Shown piece by piece: positions 41,239-49,788 of a stretch of DNA of 64,000 bases (position 1 is the stretch's first letter; every line of letters starts with the position of its first letter). The stretch spans positions 310,001-374,000 of the forward strand of contig CAWAJF010000004.1 in the NCBI GenBank assembly GCA_963782345.1. The letters run 5' to 3'. Position numbers and translations under genes: made by a program. The notes beneath the pieces are model-generated. The model ran no database searches, was not told the origin of the DNA, and saw only the letters and a program-made list of their open reading frames with translations. This DNA is from DASUPK01 sp963782345 (lineage in GTDB: Bacteria > Actinomycetota > Thermoleophilia > Solirubrobacterales > 70-9).

Positions 41239-41900
41239 GCACGACCGCGGTGGAGGTCTACGGCAGCGCCCTTGCCGACGCCGCGAGCGGCTCGCGCCCG
41301 GTCGCGTTCCGTGCGGTCGGAGACGACGGGACGCGGCGCCGGCTCCCGCTCCGGCGCTGGCTCGGACACGCCCCCGCCGAGGAGCTCGAGCTGCTCCGGC
41401 GCGCCGGGCCGCCGGTGCTCGACGTGGGCTGTGGCCCCGGGCGCCACCTGGCCGGTCTCGCACGGCTCGGGGTACCCGCGCTCGGCCTCGATATCGCCCC
41501 CCATGCGGTCGCGATCGCGCGGGCGCGCGGATGCAGGGTCCTGAAGCGCTCGGTCTTCGAGCCGGTGCCCGACGCAGGACGGTGGGGAAGCGCCCTTCTC
41601 CTTGACGGGAACCTCGGCATCGACGGCAATCCGGTGAGACTGCTCCGGCGCGTCGCCTCGCTCGTTCGCCCCGGCGGCTCGGTCCTGGCCGAGTTCGAGC
41701 CGCCACAGGCGGCCAGCCGCGGAGTTCGCCTCCGGATCGAGACCGGCGATCTCGTCAGCGACTGGTTTCCCTGGGCGTGGGTGAGCGTCGACGACGTACA
41801 TCGAATCTCGCGGGCGGCGGGCCTCGAGCCCTCCGATGTCTGGACGGCCAGGGGCCGCTGGTTCGCGGTACTCCATGCCCGCGGCGAAGACGCTGACTAG
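41235..41900 (+). CDS. Class I SAM-dependent methyltransferase
   Basis: 221 residues from GTG 41235. PVLDVGCGPGRHLAGLARLG is motif I, LGLDIAPHAVAIARARGC motif II. Overlaps the TIGR04282 gene by 4 bp, so expressed with it. The 3' end overlaps the next gene by 26 bp in another frame. Substrate unknown; small sugar-linked or lipid acceptors are typical of this neighbourhood. Confidence 0.88.
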   Translation: MSTTAVEVYGSALADAASGSRPVAFRAVGDDGTRRRLPLRRWLGHAPAEELELLRRAGPPVLDVGCGPGRHLAGLARLGVPALGLDIAPHAVAIARARGCRVLKRSVFEPVPDAGRWGSALLLDGNLGIDGNPVRLLRRVASLVRPGGSVLAEFEPPQAASRGVRLRIETGDLVSDWFPWAWVSVDDVHRISRAAGLEPSDVWTARGRWFAVLHARGEDAD

Positions 41901-43236
41901 CCCCACGGCCGAGCGGCTTGCCGCCCCGGCCCGGCTCTCCACCGCGCGTTCGCCTTCGCGCGAGCAATCGGTGACCTGGGCGATCGCGGCGGTCGTCGTC
42001 GCGACGATCGCATTCGGGGGCATCTACACCGCGGCGGGCGGCTTCCTGGGCACGGACCTTCCGCCGTTCATCCTCGGCTGGCAGCCGTCGATCTCCGCCT
42101 ACGCCGTCGTCACGTTTCTGACGCTGGCGGGTGCCGTGCGGCTCGCGCCGGCGCTCTACGCAACCCGGCTCGGTCCGCTGGGGTTCGGCGCCGCCCTGAC
42201 CGGGGTCAGCGCACTGCTCCGCCTGGCAGTGAACCTGGCGCGGGCCGGGCCATCCGACTGGTACGCGGTCTACGTCGTCCATCCCAACTCGGGGGAGGGC
42301 AGGCACGAGTATCTCCCGGCATTGGAGGCGCTCCGGGGCGGCGCCGGCCATTTCCTGGCGGGCTTCGACCGAATCGCTCCCTCGTTGCCGACCCATGCGA
42401 GCGGCCACCCGCCCGGGCTCCTGATCGGCCTGAACGCCTTCGGGATCGACGCTCCGCGGGGCATGGCGGCACTCACCATCTGCGTCGGCGTCCTCGCGAC
42501 CCCCCTGCTCTATCTGCTCGCGCGCAGCCTCTTCGAGGAGACCACCGCCAGGACGGCCGGAATCCTGTTCGCGTTCTCTCCGGCCGCGCTGCTCTACGGC
42601 GCCACCTCCGCAGACGCTCTGTACGCCACGCTCGGCGTCGGGGCGGCCGCCGCCCTGATGGCGCGGGACCGAGTCGGGAGGGTGGCCGGAGCGGTGCTTC
42701 TGGCGGCGGCCTCGTTCTTCTCGTGGGCACTGCTCGCCGTGGGAGCCTGGGCCGTCGTCCTCACCGAGCGGCGCTCGGGGCCCAGGCGGGCGCTCGGGCT
42801 GGCCGGCGCGTGCGGCGCGGCCCTGATCGCGTTCTACGTGGTGCTTCACGCGCTCACCGGGTTCGACCCGATCGCCGCGCTCCGGGCCACCCATGATCGG
42901 TACTACGCCGGCATCGGCGGCCACCGCCCCTACCTCTTCTGGCTGTTCGGCTCGCCCGCGGCGTTCCTGGTCGCGATGGGGGTGCCGATCGCCTGGCAGG
43001 CGGCCCGCTCACTCGGCCGGGGCGAGCCGGTCGCCGTCGCGCTGACGTTGATCGTCGCCGCTTCGGCCCTGCTCGGCTACACGAAGGCGGAGACCGAGCG
43101 GATCTGGCTCTTCATGGTCCCGCTCGCCTGCCTCGCGGCGGCGCAGTCACAGTCGCGCGATCGGCTGCGAGTGGTCCTCGCCCTGCTCGGTGCCCAGGCC
43201 ATCGCCGTCGAGCTCCTCTTCAACACGATCTGGTGA
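41875..43236 (+). CDS. Polytopic membrane protein, GT39/ArnT-like glycosyltransferase candidate
   Basis: 453 residues from ATG 41875 (a start 39 bp upstream is also open). About ten hydrophobic helices. The long loop with VVHPNSGEGRHEYLPALEAL and LPTHASGHPPGLLIG resembles the extracytoplasmic region of GT-C fold transferases, where acidic and His residues act on lipid-linked sugars. Assignment rests on topology and context, not a clear family motif. The 3' end overlaps the convergent epimerase gene by 90 bp. Confidence 0.65.
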   Translation: MPAAKTLTSPTAERLAAPARLSTARSPSREQSVTWAIAAVVVATIAFGGIYTAAGGFLGTDLPPFILGWQPSISAYAVVTFLTLAGAVRLAPALYATRLGPLGFGAALTGVSALLRLAVNLARAGPSDWYAVYVVHPNSGEGRHEYLPALEALRGGAGHFLAGFDRIAPSLPTHASGHPPGLLIGLNAFGIDAPRGMAALTICVGVLATPLLYLLARSLFEETTARTAGILFAFSPAALLYGATSADALYATLGVGAAAALMARDRVGRVAGAVLLAAASFFSWALLAVGAWAVVLTERRSGPRRALGLAGACGAALIAFYVVLHALTGFDPIAALRATHDRYYAGIGGHRPYLFWLFGSPAAFLVAMGVPIAWQAARSLGRGEPVAVALTLIVAASALLGYTKAETERIWLFMVPLACLAAAQSQSRDRLRVVLALLGAQAIAVELLFNTIW

Positions 43237-44301
43237 CCGGGGCGGCGGCTCGCGCAGCCCCGCCGCCGAGAGCTCCCTCATCCCGTCGGCGAACTCGATT
43301 CGAGCTCGAAACCCGAGCTCGGCGGCGGCGCGCTCGACGTCCGCGAACACGTGTCGCACGTCCCCGAGCCGGAACTCGCCCGTGACCCGGGGCGGCGGGG
43401 CCCCCGGGCCGCGTGCCGCGGCGAGCTCGCTCGCCATCTCCCCAACGCTCCGAGGGCGGCCGCTGGCGACGTTGTAGGCGCCGGGCGGGACATCCTCGGC
43501 GAGCAGGGCGATCGCGTTCAGTCGAGCGACGTCTCGCACATGGACGAAGTCACGCAACTGCCCGCCGTCCTCGAACACGGCGGGCGCGCGGCCCGCCGCG
43601 AGCGAGCTGAGGAAGATGCTGGCGACCCCGGCGTACGGCGTGTCCCGGGGCATCCGCGGCCCGTAGACGTTGTGGTAGCGCAACGCGATCCGGCGGATGG
43701 AGCGCTCGCGCGCGAAGACCTCGCAGAGACGCTCCTGGGCGAGCTTGGTCGCCGCGTAGACGCTGCGGGGATCCGGTTCCGCGGACTCCGGCACCGGCCG
43801 CGGCTCGAGGCTCCGGCCGCAGATCGGGCAGCCCGGCTCGAAGCGCCCAGCGGCGAGGTCCTCGGGGGCCCGCGGCAGGGGCCGCACCGCCGCGTGCGCC
43901 CTGCAGGCGTAACCGCCCTCGCCGTAGATCACCATGCTGCTGGCCAGGACGAACGCGCCGCCGAACCCCTCGTCGGCGAGGCAGCCGAGCAGGACGGCGG
44001 TGCCGAGGTCGTTGGAGCCGACGTAGCGCGCCGCCTCCGAGAAACCCGCCTCCAGGCCCACGGTGCCGGCCTGGTGCGAGACGGCCCCGACGCCACGCAC
44101 CGCCCGGGCGACCGCCTCGCGGTCCCGCAGATCGCCCTCGATCAGCTGGACGTCGTCGCGCAGATAGTCCGGGCGCGCGCCGTGCACGGCCGGATCGAGG
44201 GAGTCGAGCACGCGAACCTCGCACCCTTGTTCGACCAGCTCGTCGACGACGTGCGAGCCGATGAAGCCCGCGCCGCCCGTGACCAGGATCGGCCCGTCCA
44301 T
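43147..44301 (-). CDS. Nucleotide-sugar epimerase with zinc-finger-like insertion (dTDP-rhamnose 4-epimerase-like)
   Basis: 384 residues. ILVTGGAGFIGSHVVDEL is the NAD motif; SSMVIYGEGG and VYAATKLAQERL carry the catalytic Ser/Thr and Y-x3-K; LRYHNVYGPRMPRDTPYAG is typical of UDP-/dTDP-sugar epimerases. Between them sits a Cys-rich insert (YACRAH and CPICG) found in dTDP-L-rhamnose 4-epimerases. The final ~25 residues are encoded opposite the end of the membrane-protein gene. Stands alone, divergent from the response-regulator gene. Confidence 0.85.
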   Translation of the reverse strand: MDGPILVTGGAGFIGSHVVDELVEQGCEVRVLDSLDPAVHGARPDYLRDDVQLIEGDLRDREAVARAVRGVGAVSHQAGTVGLEAGFSEAARYVGSNDLGTAVLLGCLADEGFGGAFVLASSMVIYGEGGYACRAHAAVRPLPRAPEDLAAGRFEPGCPICGRSLEPRPVPESAEPDPRSVYAATKLAQERLCEVFARERSIRRIALRYHNVYGPRMPRDTPYAGVASIFLSSLAAGRAPAVFEDGGQLRDFVHVRDVARLNAIALLAEDVPPGAYNVASGRPRSVGEMASELAAARGPGAPPPRVTGEFRLGDVRHVFADVERAAAELGFRARIEFADGMRELSAAGLREPPPRSPDRVEEELDGDGLGTEQGEDHSQPIARL

Positions 44302-44366
44302 GCGGCGAGGCTACCCCCGGCCGAGCCTCCCTCGGCCCCATGGAAGGAGTGTTCCTCGATCTGTAA

Positions 44367-44394
44367 TGAACTCGGATCTGAACAGTCCATGAAC
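44367..44394. promoter_or_regulatory. Triple TGAAC direct repeat upstream of the response regulator
   Basis: TGAAC starts at 44367, 44379 and 44390, spacings of 12 and 11 bases. OmpR/PhoB-type regulators bind direct repeats with an 11-base period, so this may be an autoregulatory site of the response regulator encoded 50 bp downstream. Confidence 0.4.
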
Positions 44395-44445
44395 GAAGTG
44401 GGCAAAACGCGGAAAAGAGGCCGGCCGCTGGGAGAATCCGCCGGG

Positions 44446-45150
44446 ATGAGGGATGAGGAGCACAGCCGCGGATCGGTGCTCGTCGTGGACGACGAACCCA
44501 CCATTCGCGAGGTCGTCACGAACTACATGCGTCGCGCCGGCTACCACACTCGCTCGGCGCGGGACGGCGCCGAGGCGATCTCGCTTGCCGACCGGGACCG
44601 GCCCGACATCGTGATCCTCGACCTGCTGATGCCGGGGATGGACGGCCTCGAGGTGATGCACCGGCTGCGCACCGCGGACCACGGCGAGCTTGCCGTGATC
44701 CTGCTGACCGCGAAAGGCGAGGAGTCCGACCGCGTGACGGGCCTGCGCCTCGGCGCGGACGACTACGTGTGCAAGCCGTTCTCGCCGGCGGAGCTCGTAG
44801 CCCGGGTCGATGCCTTGCGCCGGCGCCTGGACACCTCCCCGAACAGGGGCGATCCGATCGACTTCGACGGGCTGCAGATCGATCCGGTTGCCCGGAGGGT
44901 GGAGATCGACGGCGAGGAGGTCGATTTGACGCACCGCGAGTTCGACCTGCTGCTCTTCCTGGCCCGGCATCCCGCCCAGACCTTCTCGCGGTCCCAGCTG
45001 ATGGACGCGGTCTGGCAATACGCGTTCTATACCGACACCTCGACGGTCACCGTGCATATCCGGCGGCTGCGCTCGAAGATCGAGCGCGACCCCGGGACGC
45101 CCCGCTTCATCGAGACGGTCTGGGGAGTCGGCTACCGGTTCGCGACATGA
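44446..45150 (+). CDS. OmpR-family response regulator
   Basis: 234 residues from ATG 44446. The receiver has VLVVDDEPTIREVV (acidic pair), the phospho-acceptor Asp in IVILDLLMPGMDG, Thr in ILLTAKGEE and Lys in DYVCKPFSPAEL. The C-terminal winged helix ends VTVHIRRLRSKIERD and VWGVGYRF. ATG 44446 is chosen because GGGAG precedes it; an in-frame ATG at 44389 lacks an RBS and overlaps the direct repeats. Coupled to the kinase gene (ATGA). Confidence 0.94.
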   Translation: MRDEEHSRGSVLVVDDEPTIREVVTNYMRRAGYHTRSARDGAEAISLADRDRPDIVILDLLMPGMDGLEVMHRLRTADHGELAVILLTAKGEESDRVTGLRLGADDYVCKPFSPAELVARVDALRRRLDTSPNRGDPIDFDGLQIDPVARRVEIDGEEVDLTHREFDLLLFLARHPAQTFSRSQLMDAVWQYAFYTDTSTVTVHIRRLRSKIERDPGTPRFIETVWGVGYRFAT

Positions 45151-46346
45151 GGGGATCCGCGCTCGTCATCGCGATCGGCGCCGCGGCGGCATTCGTCGTG
45201 GTCGGCGTGGGCCTCGGCGTGAAGCCCGCCGCCGAGACGGCGATCATGCTCGCCGCGTTCGGCACGGCCGGCCTTGCGGCCGCGGAGCTCATCGTCAGGA
45301 ACCGCGGCAGGATGGGACCGCTGCGGCGACAGCTCGTCGCGATGGTCGGGATCACTACCGGCCAGCTCCTGGCGATCGTCGTCGCGTTCGCCGAGCTGAT
45401 GTTCGTCTCCGCCGAGGACGCCGTGTTGATCATGCTCGCGGTCGCGTTCTCGGCCGCAATCGGCATCCGGGCCTCTCAGCTGATGCTCGCGGAGGTGCTC
45501 TCGGAGGTTGAGTCCATCCGGGACGCGCTGGTCGCGGTCGGGGCCGGGAATCGCGACCTGCGGATCTCGAACGGGATGGATGACGAGATCGGGGAGCTGG
45601 CCGACGCGGCCGACGGGATGATCCAGCGTCTCGACACCGCTGAGCGCGCCCGCCGCGACCTCGTCGCGGCGGTCTCCCACGATCTCCGCACGCCGGTCAC
45701 CTCGCTGCGGGTGCTGACGGAGGCGATCGAGGACGAGGTGGTGGATGAGGTGAGCCGCCGCCGCTACCTGATCACGATGCGCACCCACGTCTCGGCGCTT
45801 GGCGCCCTGATCGACGACCTGTTCGAGCTGTCACGGCTCGAGGCGGGCCAGATCGAGTGGTCGGTCTCCCGGGTCGAGCTCTCGGAGCTGGTCGCCGAGA
45901 CCGTGACCGCGATGCGCGTTCAGGCGGATGCTGCCGGAGTGCGGGTCTTCGCCGAGGTCCCGGGCGACCTCGCTCCGACCACTGGCAACCCGGAGAAGCT
46001 GCAGCGGGTCCTCTTCAACCTGATCCAGAACGCAATCCGGCACACCCCCGCCGACGGCAGCATCGCCGTGCGCGCCGAGGCGCTGGACGGCCGGGTGGAG
46101 GTCGAGGTCGCCGACACCGGCGACGGCATCCCGGCGCCGGACCGGGCCAGCGTCTTCGAGCCCTCCTACCGTGCCGGCGCCGATGCCTCGCGCAGCACCG
46201 AGGGCGCCGGGCTCGGCCTGGCGATTTCACGGGCGATCGTCGAGTCACACGGTGGGCGCATCTGGCTGGCCGACTCTCAGAGCGGGACCCGAGTGCGCTT
46301 CAGCCTGCCGCGTGACACCAGCACGTACGAGCCGGTTCCCGGCTGA
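45147..46346 (+). CDS. Sensor histidine kinase
   Basis: 399 residues. About four N-terminal hydrophobic helices (residues 1-110) with almost no extracytoplasmic loop, then a HAMP-like region, HisKA with AVSHDLRTPVTSLRVL (phospho-His), and HATPase_c with LIQNAIRHTPADG, VADTGDGIPAPD and GAGLGLAISRAIVESHGG. The lack of a sensor loop suggests signals within the membrane or from a partner such as the lipoprotein gene 4 bp downstream. Confidence 0.94.
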   Translation: MRGSALVIAIGAAAAFVVVGVGLGVKPAAETAIMLAAFGTAGLAAAELIVRNRGRMGPLRRQLVAMVGITTGQLLAIVVAFAELMFVSAEDAVLIMLAVAFSAAIGIRASQLMLAEVLSEVESIRDALVAVGAGNRDLRISNGMDDEIGELADAADGMIQRLDTAERARRDLVAAVSHDLRTPVTSLRVLTEAIEDEVVDEVSRRRYLITMRTHVSALGALIDDLFELSRLEAGQIEWSVSRVELSELVAETVTAMRVQADAAGVRVFAEVPGDLAPTTGNPEKLQRVLFNLIQNAIRHTPADGSIAVRAEALDGRVEVEVADTGDGIPAPDRASVFEPSYRAGADASRSTEGAGLGLAISRAIVESHGGRIWLADSQSGTRVRFSLPRDTSTYEPVPG

Positions 46347-46350
46347 GCCG

Positions 46351-47346
46351 TTGCGATGGGCGCGCCGGATCCCAGTGGGCGCGATCGCCCTGATCCTCGT
46401 GGCGGCGGTCGGCTGCGGCGACGGACCTCCACCGGCGGCCGAGCCCGCGGACGCGCCGGAACCGGCAAAACGGCCGGCGGGCACCGTGTTCGCGGTCGGC
46501 GGCATGCCCGAGGGAGTCGTCTTCGACACGGCGAGCCGCCTGCTCTTCGCCGGCCTGCGCGAGCCGGCGCGCCTGGCGGCGATCGACCCGAGCAGCGGGC
46601 GGGTGCTCCGCACCACTCCCCTGCCGGCGCCTCCGAGGCACCTGGGGATGACACCGGGCGGTGAGGTGCTGGTCCCCGCCGAGGACGCCGACGAGCTGCT
46701 CCGGATCTCCCCCCGCGGCGATCTCACGGCAACGGTGTCGGTGGGGGACCATCCTCACGATGCCGCGGCGGCCGCCGGCCGGGTGTTCGTCTCGAACGAG
46801 TTCGGCGACTCCGTGAGCGTCGTGCAGGGCGATCGCGTCACCGACACGCTGGATGCGCCGCAACAGCCGGGCGGAATCGCCGCGGCGGGCCGGTATGTGG
46901 CCGTCGTGGCGGTGCGGGAGCGCACGCTGGAGGTCTACGACGCACGGACGCTGGCCTCGCTGGGCAGCACGGACGCCGGTGAGGGGCCAACCCATGCGAT
47001 CTCGCTCGGGAACAGCGTGCTGGTCTCGGATACCGAGGGAAACGCCCTGCTGCGATACCGGCCGGCTCCCCACCCCCGACTGCTCGCGCGCGCTGCCGTC
47101 CCGGGAGTCCCGTACGGCCTGGCCTTCGATTCGCGGCGCCGCCTGGTCTGGGTGACGCTCACCGCGCTGAACCGCGTCGAGGTGCTGAGCGTCAGCGGTG
47201 GCCGGCTACGCCGGGTGGCCCAGTATCCGACCGTCAGACAGCCCAACTCGGTGGCGGTCGACCCCCGCACCGGCACCGCGTTCGTCGCCGGGCGCAGCGC
47301 CGGCTCGATCGAGCGGATTCCACTCGGCACAGGGAATTCCAAGTGA
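46351..47346 (+). CDS. YncE-like beta-propeller lipoprotein
   Basis: 331 residues from TTG 46351, giving (M)RWARRIPVGAIALILVAAVG and a lipobox AVGC near residue 22. The mature part is a repeat protein with several ~40-residue YVTN-like blades, e.g. GMPEGVVFDTASRLLFAG and QPNSVAVDPRTGTAFVAG. Probably an extracytoplasmic binding or scaffold protein. It lies between the two-component system and the molybdoenzyme gene, whose GTG start overlaps its stop. Confidence 0.82.
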   Translation: MRWARRIPVGAIALILVAAVGCGDGPPPAAEPADAPEPAKRPAGTVFAVGGMPEGVVFDTASRLLFAGLREPARLAAIDPSSGRVLRTTPLPAPPRHLGMTPGGEVLVPAEDADELLRISPRGDLTATVSVGDHPHDAAAAAGRVFVSNEFGDSVSVVQGDRVTDTLDAPQQPGGIAAAGRYVAVVAVRERTLEVYDARTLASLGSTDAGEGPTHAISLGNSVLVSDTEGNALLRYRPAPHPRLLARAAVPGVPYGLAFDSRRRLVWVTLTALNRVEVLSVSGGRLRRVAQYPTVRQPNSVAVDPRTGTAFVAGRSAGSIERIPLGTGNSK

Positions 47347-48617
47347 CCGAGGAGCCGCGCACGCCGCCCGGTCCGTTCCGTGCCGCGTTCTGGCGCAGCC
47401 CTCTGCGAGGGCCGTGGCTCGCCTCCATCCTCGGCTCCGCGCTGCTGCCGTTGATCGTGATCTGCGCCGCGACCGGCTTCCTCTCCCAGGCGGCATACAA
47501 CCCCGGCCTCGGTGACAACTCCCAGCTTCCGGGCGGCGGCCTCGGATTCGATCTGTACTTCTTCAGCTGGCCGACGTCGCCCTCGTGGATCTACGCCTTC
47601 ACCCAGGGCCTCCATGTGATCAGCGGGGTGGCGGCGATCCCCTTGCTGCTGGCGAAGCTCTGGGCAGCCATGCCGAAGCTCTTCGAATGGCCGCCGGTCC
47701 GCACCCTCGCCCACAGCCTGGAGCGGGCCAGCCTCGCCTTCCTCGTCGGCGGCAGCATCTTCGTCTTCTTCACGGGCCTGCTCAACATCCAGCTGTATTA
47801 CCCGTGGTCGTTCAGCTTCGTCCCGGCCCACTACTACGGGGCGTTCATCTTCCTCGGCGCGCTCGCGCTTCACGTCAGCCTGAAGCTGCCGGTCGTCCGC
47901 AGGGCGTTCCGTGAGAAAGGGGTCGTCCGCCCGCTGCGGGACGACCTCGCTCACACCAAGGCCGAGCCCGCGGAGCACGGTTCGACGGCTCCGGTCGACC
48001 CCGCGCCACCGACGCTCTCTCGCCGCGCCCTCCTCGGAACCGTCGCGGCCGGGTCGGCGGGGCTCGGCGTGATGGCGGCGGGCCAGGTCGTCGGCGGGCC
48101 GTTCCGCGGCCTGGCGCTGCTCGCACCGCGCGGTCAGACGCGCGGGGACGGGCCCAACGACTTCCAGGTCAACAAGACCGCGCGGGCGGCGGGGATCACC
48201 CCCGCTGAGACCGGCGCCGGCTGGCGACTCGTCCTTCACGGCTCGAAGCAGGTGGAGCTATCGAGGGCCGAGCTGATGGCGATGCCCCACTGCACGCACG
48301 ACCTCACGATCGGCTGCGTCGAGGGCTGGTCGACGACGCAGAGCTGGACCGGCGTGCGCCTGAAGGAGCTGGCCTCGCTCGCCGGCGCCCCCGAGGGGAG
48401 CGACGTCGAGGTCGCCTCGCTGCAGCGCGGTGGCGGCTTCAGTCACGCGATCCTCAGCTCCGGTCAGATCGCCGACGACCGCTCGCTGCTTGCCTACAGG
48501 GTCAACGGCGCGGAGCTCTCCCTGGACCACGGCTATCCGGCGCGGGTGATCGTCCCCGGCGCCCCCGGAGTCCACTGCACCAAGTGGGTCTCGTCGATGA
48601 CCTTCCGGGACGCTTGA
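47343..48617 (+). CDS. Membrane-anchored sulfite-oxidase-type molybdopterin enzyme with cytochrome-b-like domain
   Basis: 424 residues from GTG 47343. The first ~190 residues have about four to five helices with histidines in QGLHVISG, LAHSLERA and LALHVSLKL, suggesting a haem-b membrane anchor. An LSRRALLGTVAAGSAGLG stretch follows. The C-terminal ~170 residues are a sulfite-oxidase Mo domain with the metal-ligating Cys in TIGCVEGWS and the closing HCTKWVSSMTF. It probably performs an oxotransfer reaction outside the cytoplasm, with electrons moving through the membrane domain. Substrate unknown. A small membrane-protein gene follows immediately. Confidence 0.85.
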   Translation: MTEEPRTPPGPFRAAFWRSPLRGPWLASILGSALLPLIVICAATGFLSQAAYNPGLGDNSQLPGGGLGFDLYFFSWPTSPSWIYAFTQGLHVISGVAAIPLLLAKLWAAMPKLFEWPPVRTLAHSLERASLAFLVGGSIFVFFTGLLNIQLYYPWSFSFVPAHYYGAFIFLGALALHVSLKLPVVRRAFREKGVVRPLRDDLAHTKAEPAEHGSTAPVDPAPPTLSRRALLGTVAAGSAGLGVMAAGQVVGGPFRGLALLAPRGQTRGDGPNDFQVNKTARAAGITPAETGAGWRLVLHGSKQVELSRAELMAMPHCTHDLTIGCVEGWSTTQSWTGVRLKELASLAGAPEGSDVEVASLQRGGGFSHAILSSGQIADDRSLLAYRVNGAELSLDHGYPARVIVPGAPGVHCTKWVSSMTFRDA

Positions 48618-49109
48618 ATGCAGCGGCTCCGCGACCTCTATGGGTCCTCGTCGCTCCACCTGCTGGCGGTGATCGTGACGATGACCTTCGCCTGCTACGG
48701 CGCCATCCGGATCGCGCAGGGCTCCGACGCCCTCAACACTTTCATCTGGCTCGGCGGCGCGATCATCGCTCACGACCTGATCTCGTTTCCGCTCTACTCG
48801 GGACTCAACCTGATCGCGCATCGCTCGCTGGTCGGCCCGGCGCGCGGCGCCGCCGCCGATCGGGCGGTTCCACTGATCAACCACGTTCGAGTCCCGATCA
48901 TCCTGTCGGGCTTTGCGCTGGTGACCTGGTTTCCGCTGATCCTCCGGCTCAGCGCCGACGGCTACCGGCTCAAGTCGGGCCTCGATGCCGATGTCTTCCT
49001 CGGCAGGTGGCTGCTGCTCACGGGCGCGCTCTTCCTCGGCTCCGCGCTGGTCTATGCCGTGCGCCTACGAAGGGCGCTCGGGTCGGCCGCCGAGCCGGAC
49101 CGGGCGTAG
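48618..49109 (+). CDS. Small polytopic membrane protein of unknown function
   Basis: 163 residues, about four hydrophobic segments (LHLLAVIVTMTFACYGAIRI, NTFIWLGGAIIAHDLISFPL, VPIILSGFALVTWFPLIL, LLLTGALFLGSALVYAVRL). His and Asp in AHDLI and His in NLIAHRSL may matter. Starts at the base after the molybdoenzyme stop, so it probably belongs to that system. No recognised family. Confidence 0.72.
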   Translation: MQRLRDLYGSSSLHLLAVIVTMTFACYGAIRIAQGSDALNTFIWLGGAIIAHDLISFPLYSGLNLIAHRSLVGPARGAAADRAVPLINHVRVPIILSGFALVTWFPLILRLSADGYRLKSGLDADVFLGRWLLLTGALFLGSALVYAVRLRRALGSAAEPDRA

Positions 49110-49115
49110 GTCGCG

Positions 49116-49781
49116 GTGCCTGACGTGATCCTTCCGGTGCTCGACGAGGCCGCGGCGCTGCCCGGGGTTCTGGCGGCCGTCCCGGCGGGGTATGAGCCGA
49201 TCGTCGTCGACAACGGGTCCAGCGATGGCTCCGCGGCGGTCGCCCGCCGGCTCGGAGCCCGGGTGGTGGAAGAACCGCGGCGCGGATTCGGCGCCGCCTG
49301 TGCGGCCGGATTGAGCGTCGCCAGCTCCGAGATCGTCTGCTTCATGGACTGCGACGGCTCACTCGATCCGGCGGAGCTGCCGGCCGTCGCAGGCCCGGTG
49401 GAGGCGGGGGATGCCGACCTGGTGATGGGCCGGAGGATCGCCCAGCGCCACGCCTGGCCCCTGCACGCGCGCGTCGCCAACCGCGCTCTCGCAGCGGAGG
49501 TCCGCCGCCGCGGCGGCCCGAGCCTCCGCGACCTCGGGCCGATGAGGGCGGCGCCGGCCGAGCGCCTTCGCGCCCTCGGCATCCGCGACAGGCGCTTTGG
49601 CTGGCCGCTCGAGATGGTGATCCTGGCCGCGGCGGCCGGCTGGCGGATCGAGGAGACTCCCGTGCGCTACCTGCACCGAGAGGGGCGCTCGAAGGTGACG
49701 GGCACGGTCCGCGGCACGGCGCGGACGCTCCTGGACATGTCGCGAGTCCTGCGCGAGGCCCGGGGCCGCCCGGCCGACTGA
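49116..49781 (+). CDS. Family 2 glycosyltransferase
   Basis: 221 residues from GTG 49116. PDVILPVLDEAAALPGVLAA, IVVDNGSSDGSAAVARRLGA and CFMDCDGSLDP give the GT-A donor and metal sites; GRSKVTGTVRGTARTLLDM closes it. Acts in the cytoplasm on a lipid- or sugar acceptor. Last gene of the two-component/molybdoenzyme operon. TIGR04282-type, methyltransferase and molybdoenzyme genes recur together with such GT2 genes in actinobacteria. Confidence 0.88.
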   Translation: MPDVILPVLDEAAALPGVLAAVPAGYEPIVVDNGSSDGSAAVARRLGARVVEEPRRGFGAACAAGLSVASSEIVCFMDCDGSLDPAELPAVAGPVEAGDADLVMGRRIAQRHAWPLHARVANRALAAEVRRRGGPSLRDLGPMRAAPAERLRALGIRDRRFGWPLEMVILAAAAGWRIEETPVRYLHREGRSKVTGTVRGTARTLLDMSRVLREARGRPAD

Positions 49782-49788
49782 GCCCGGG

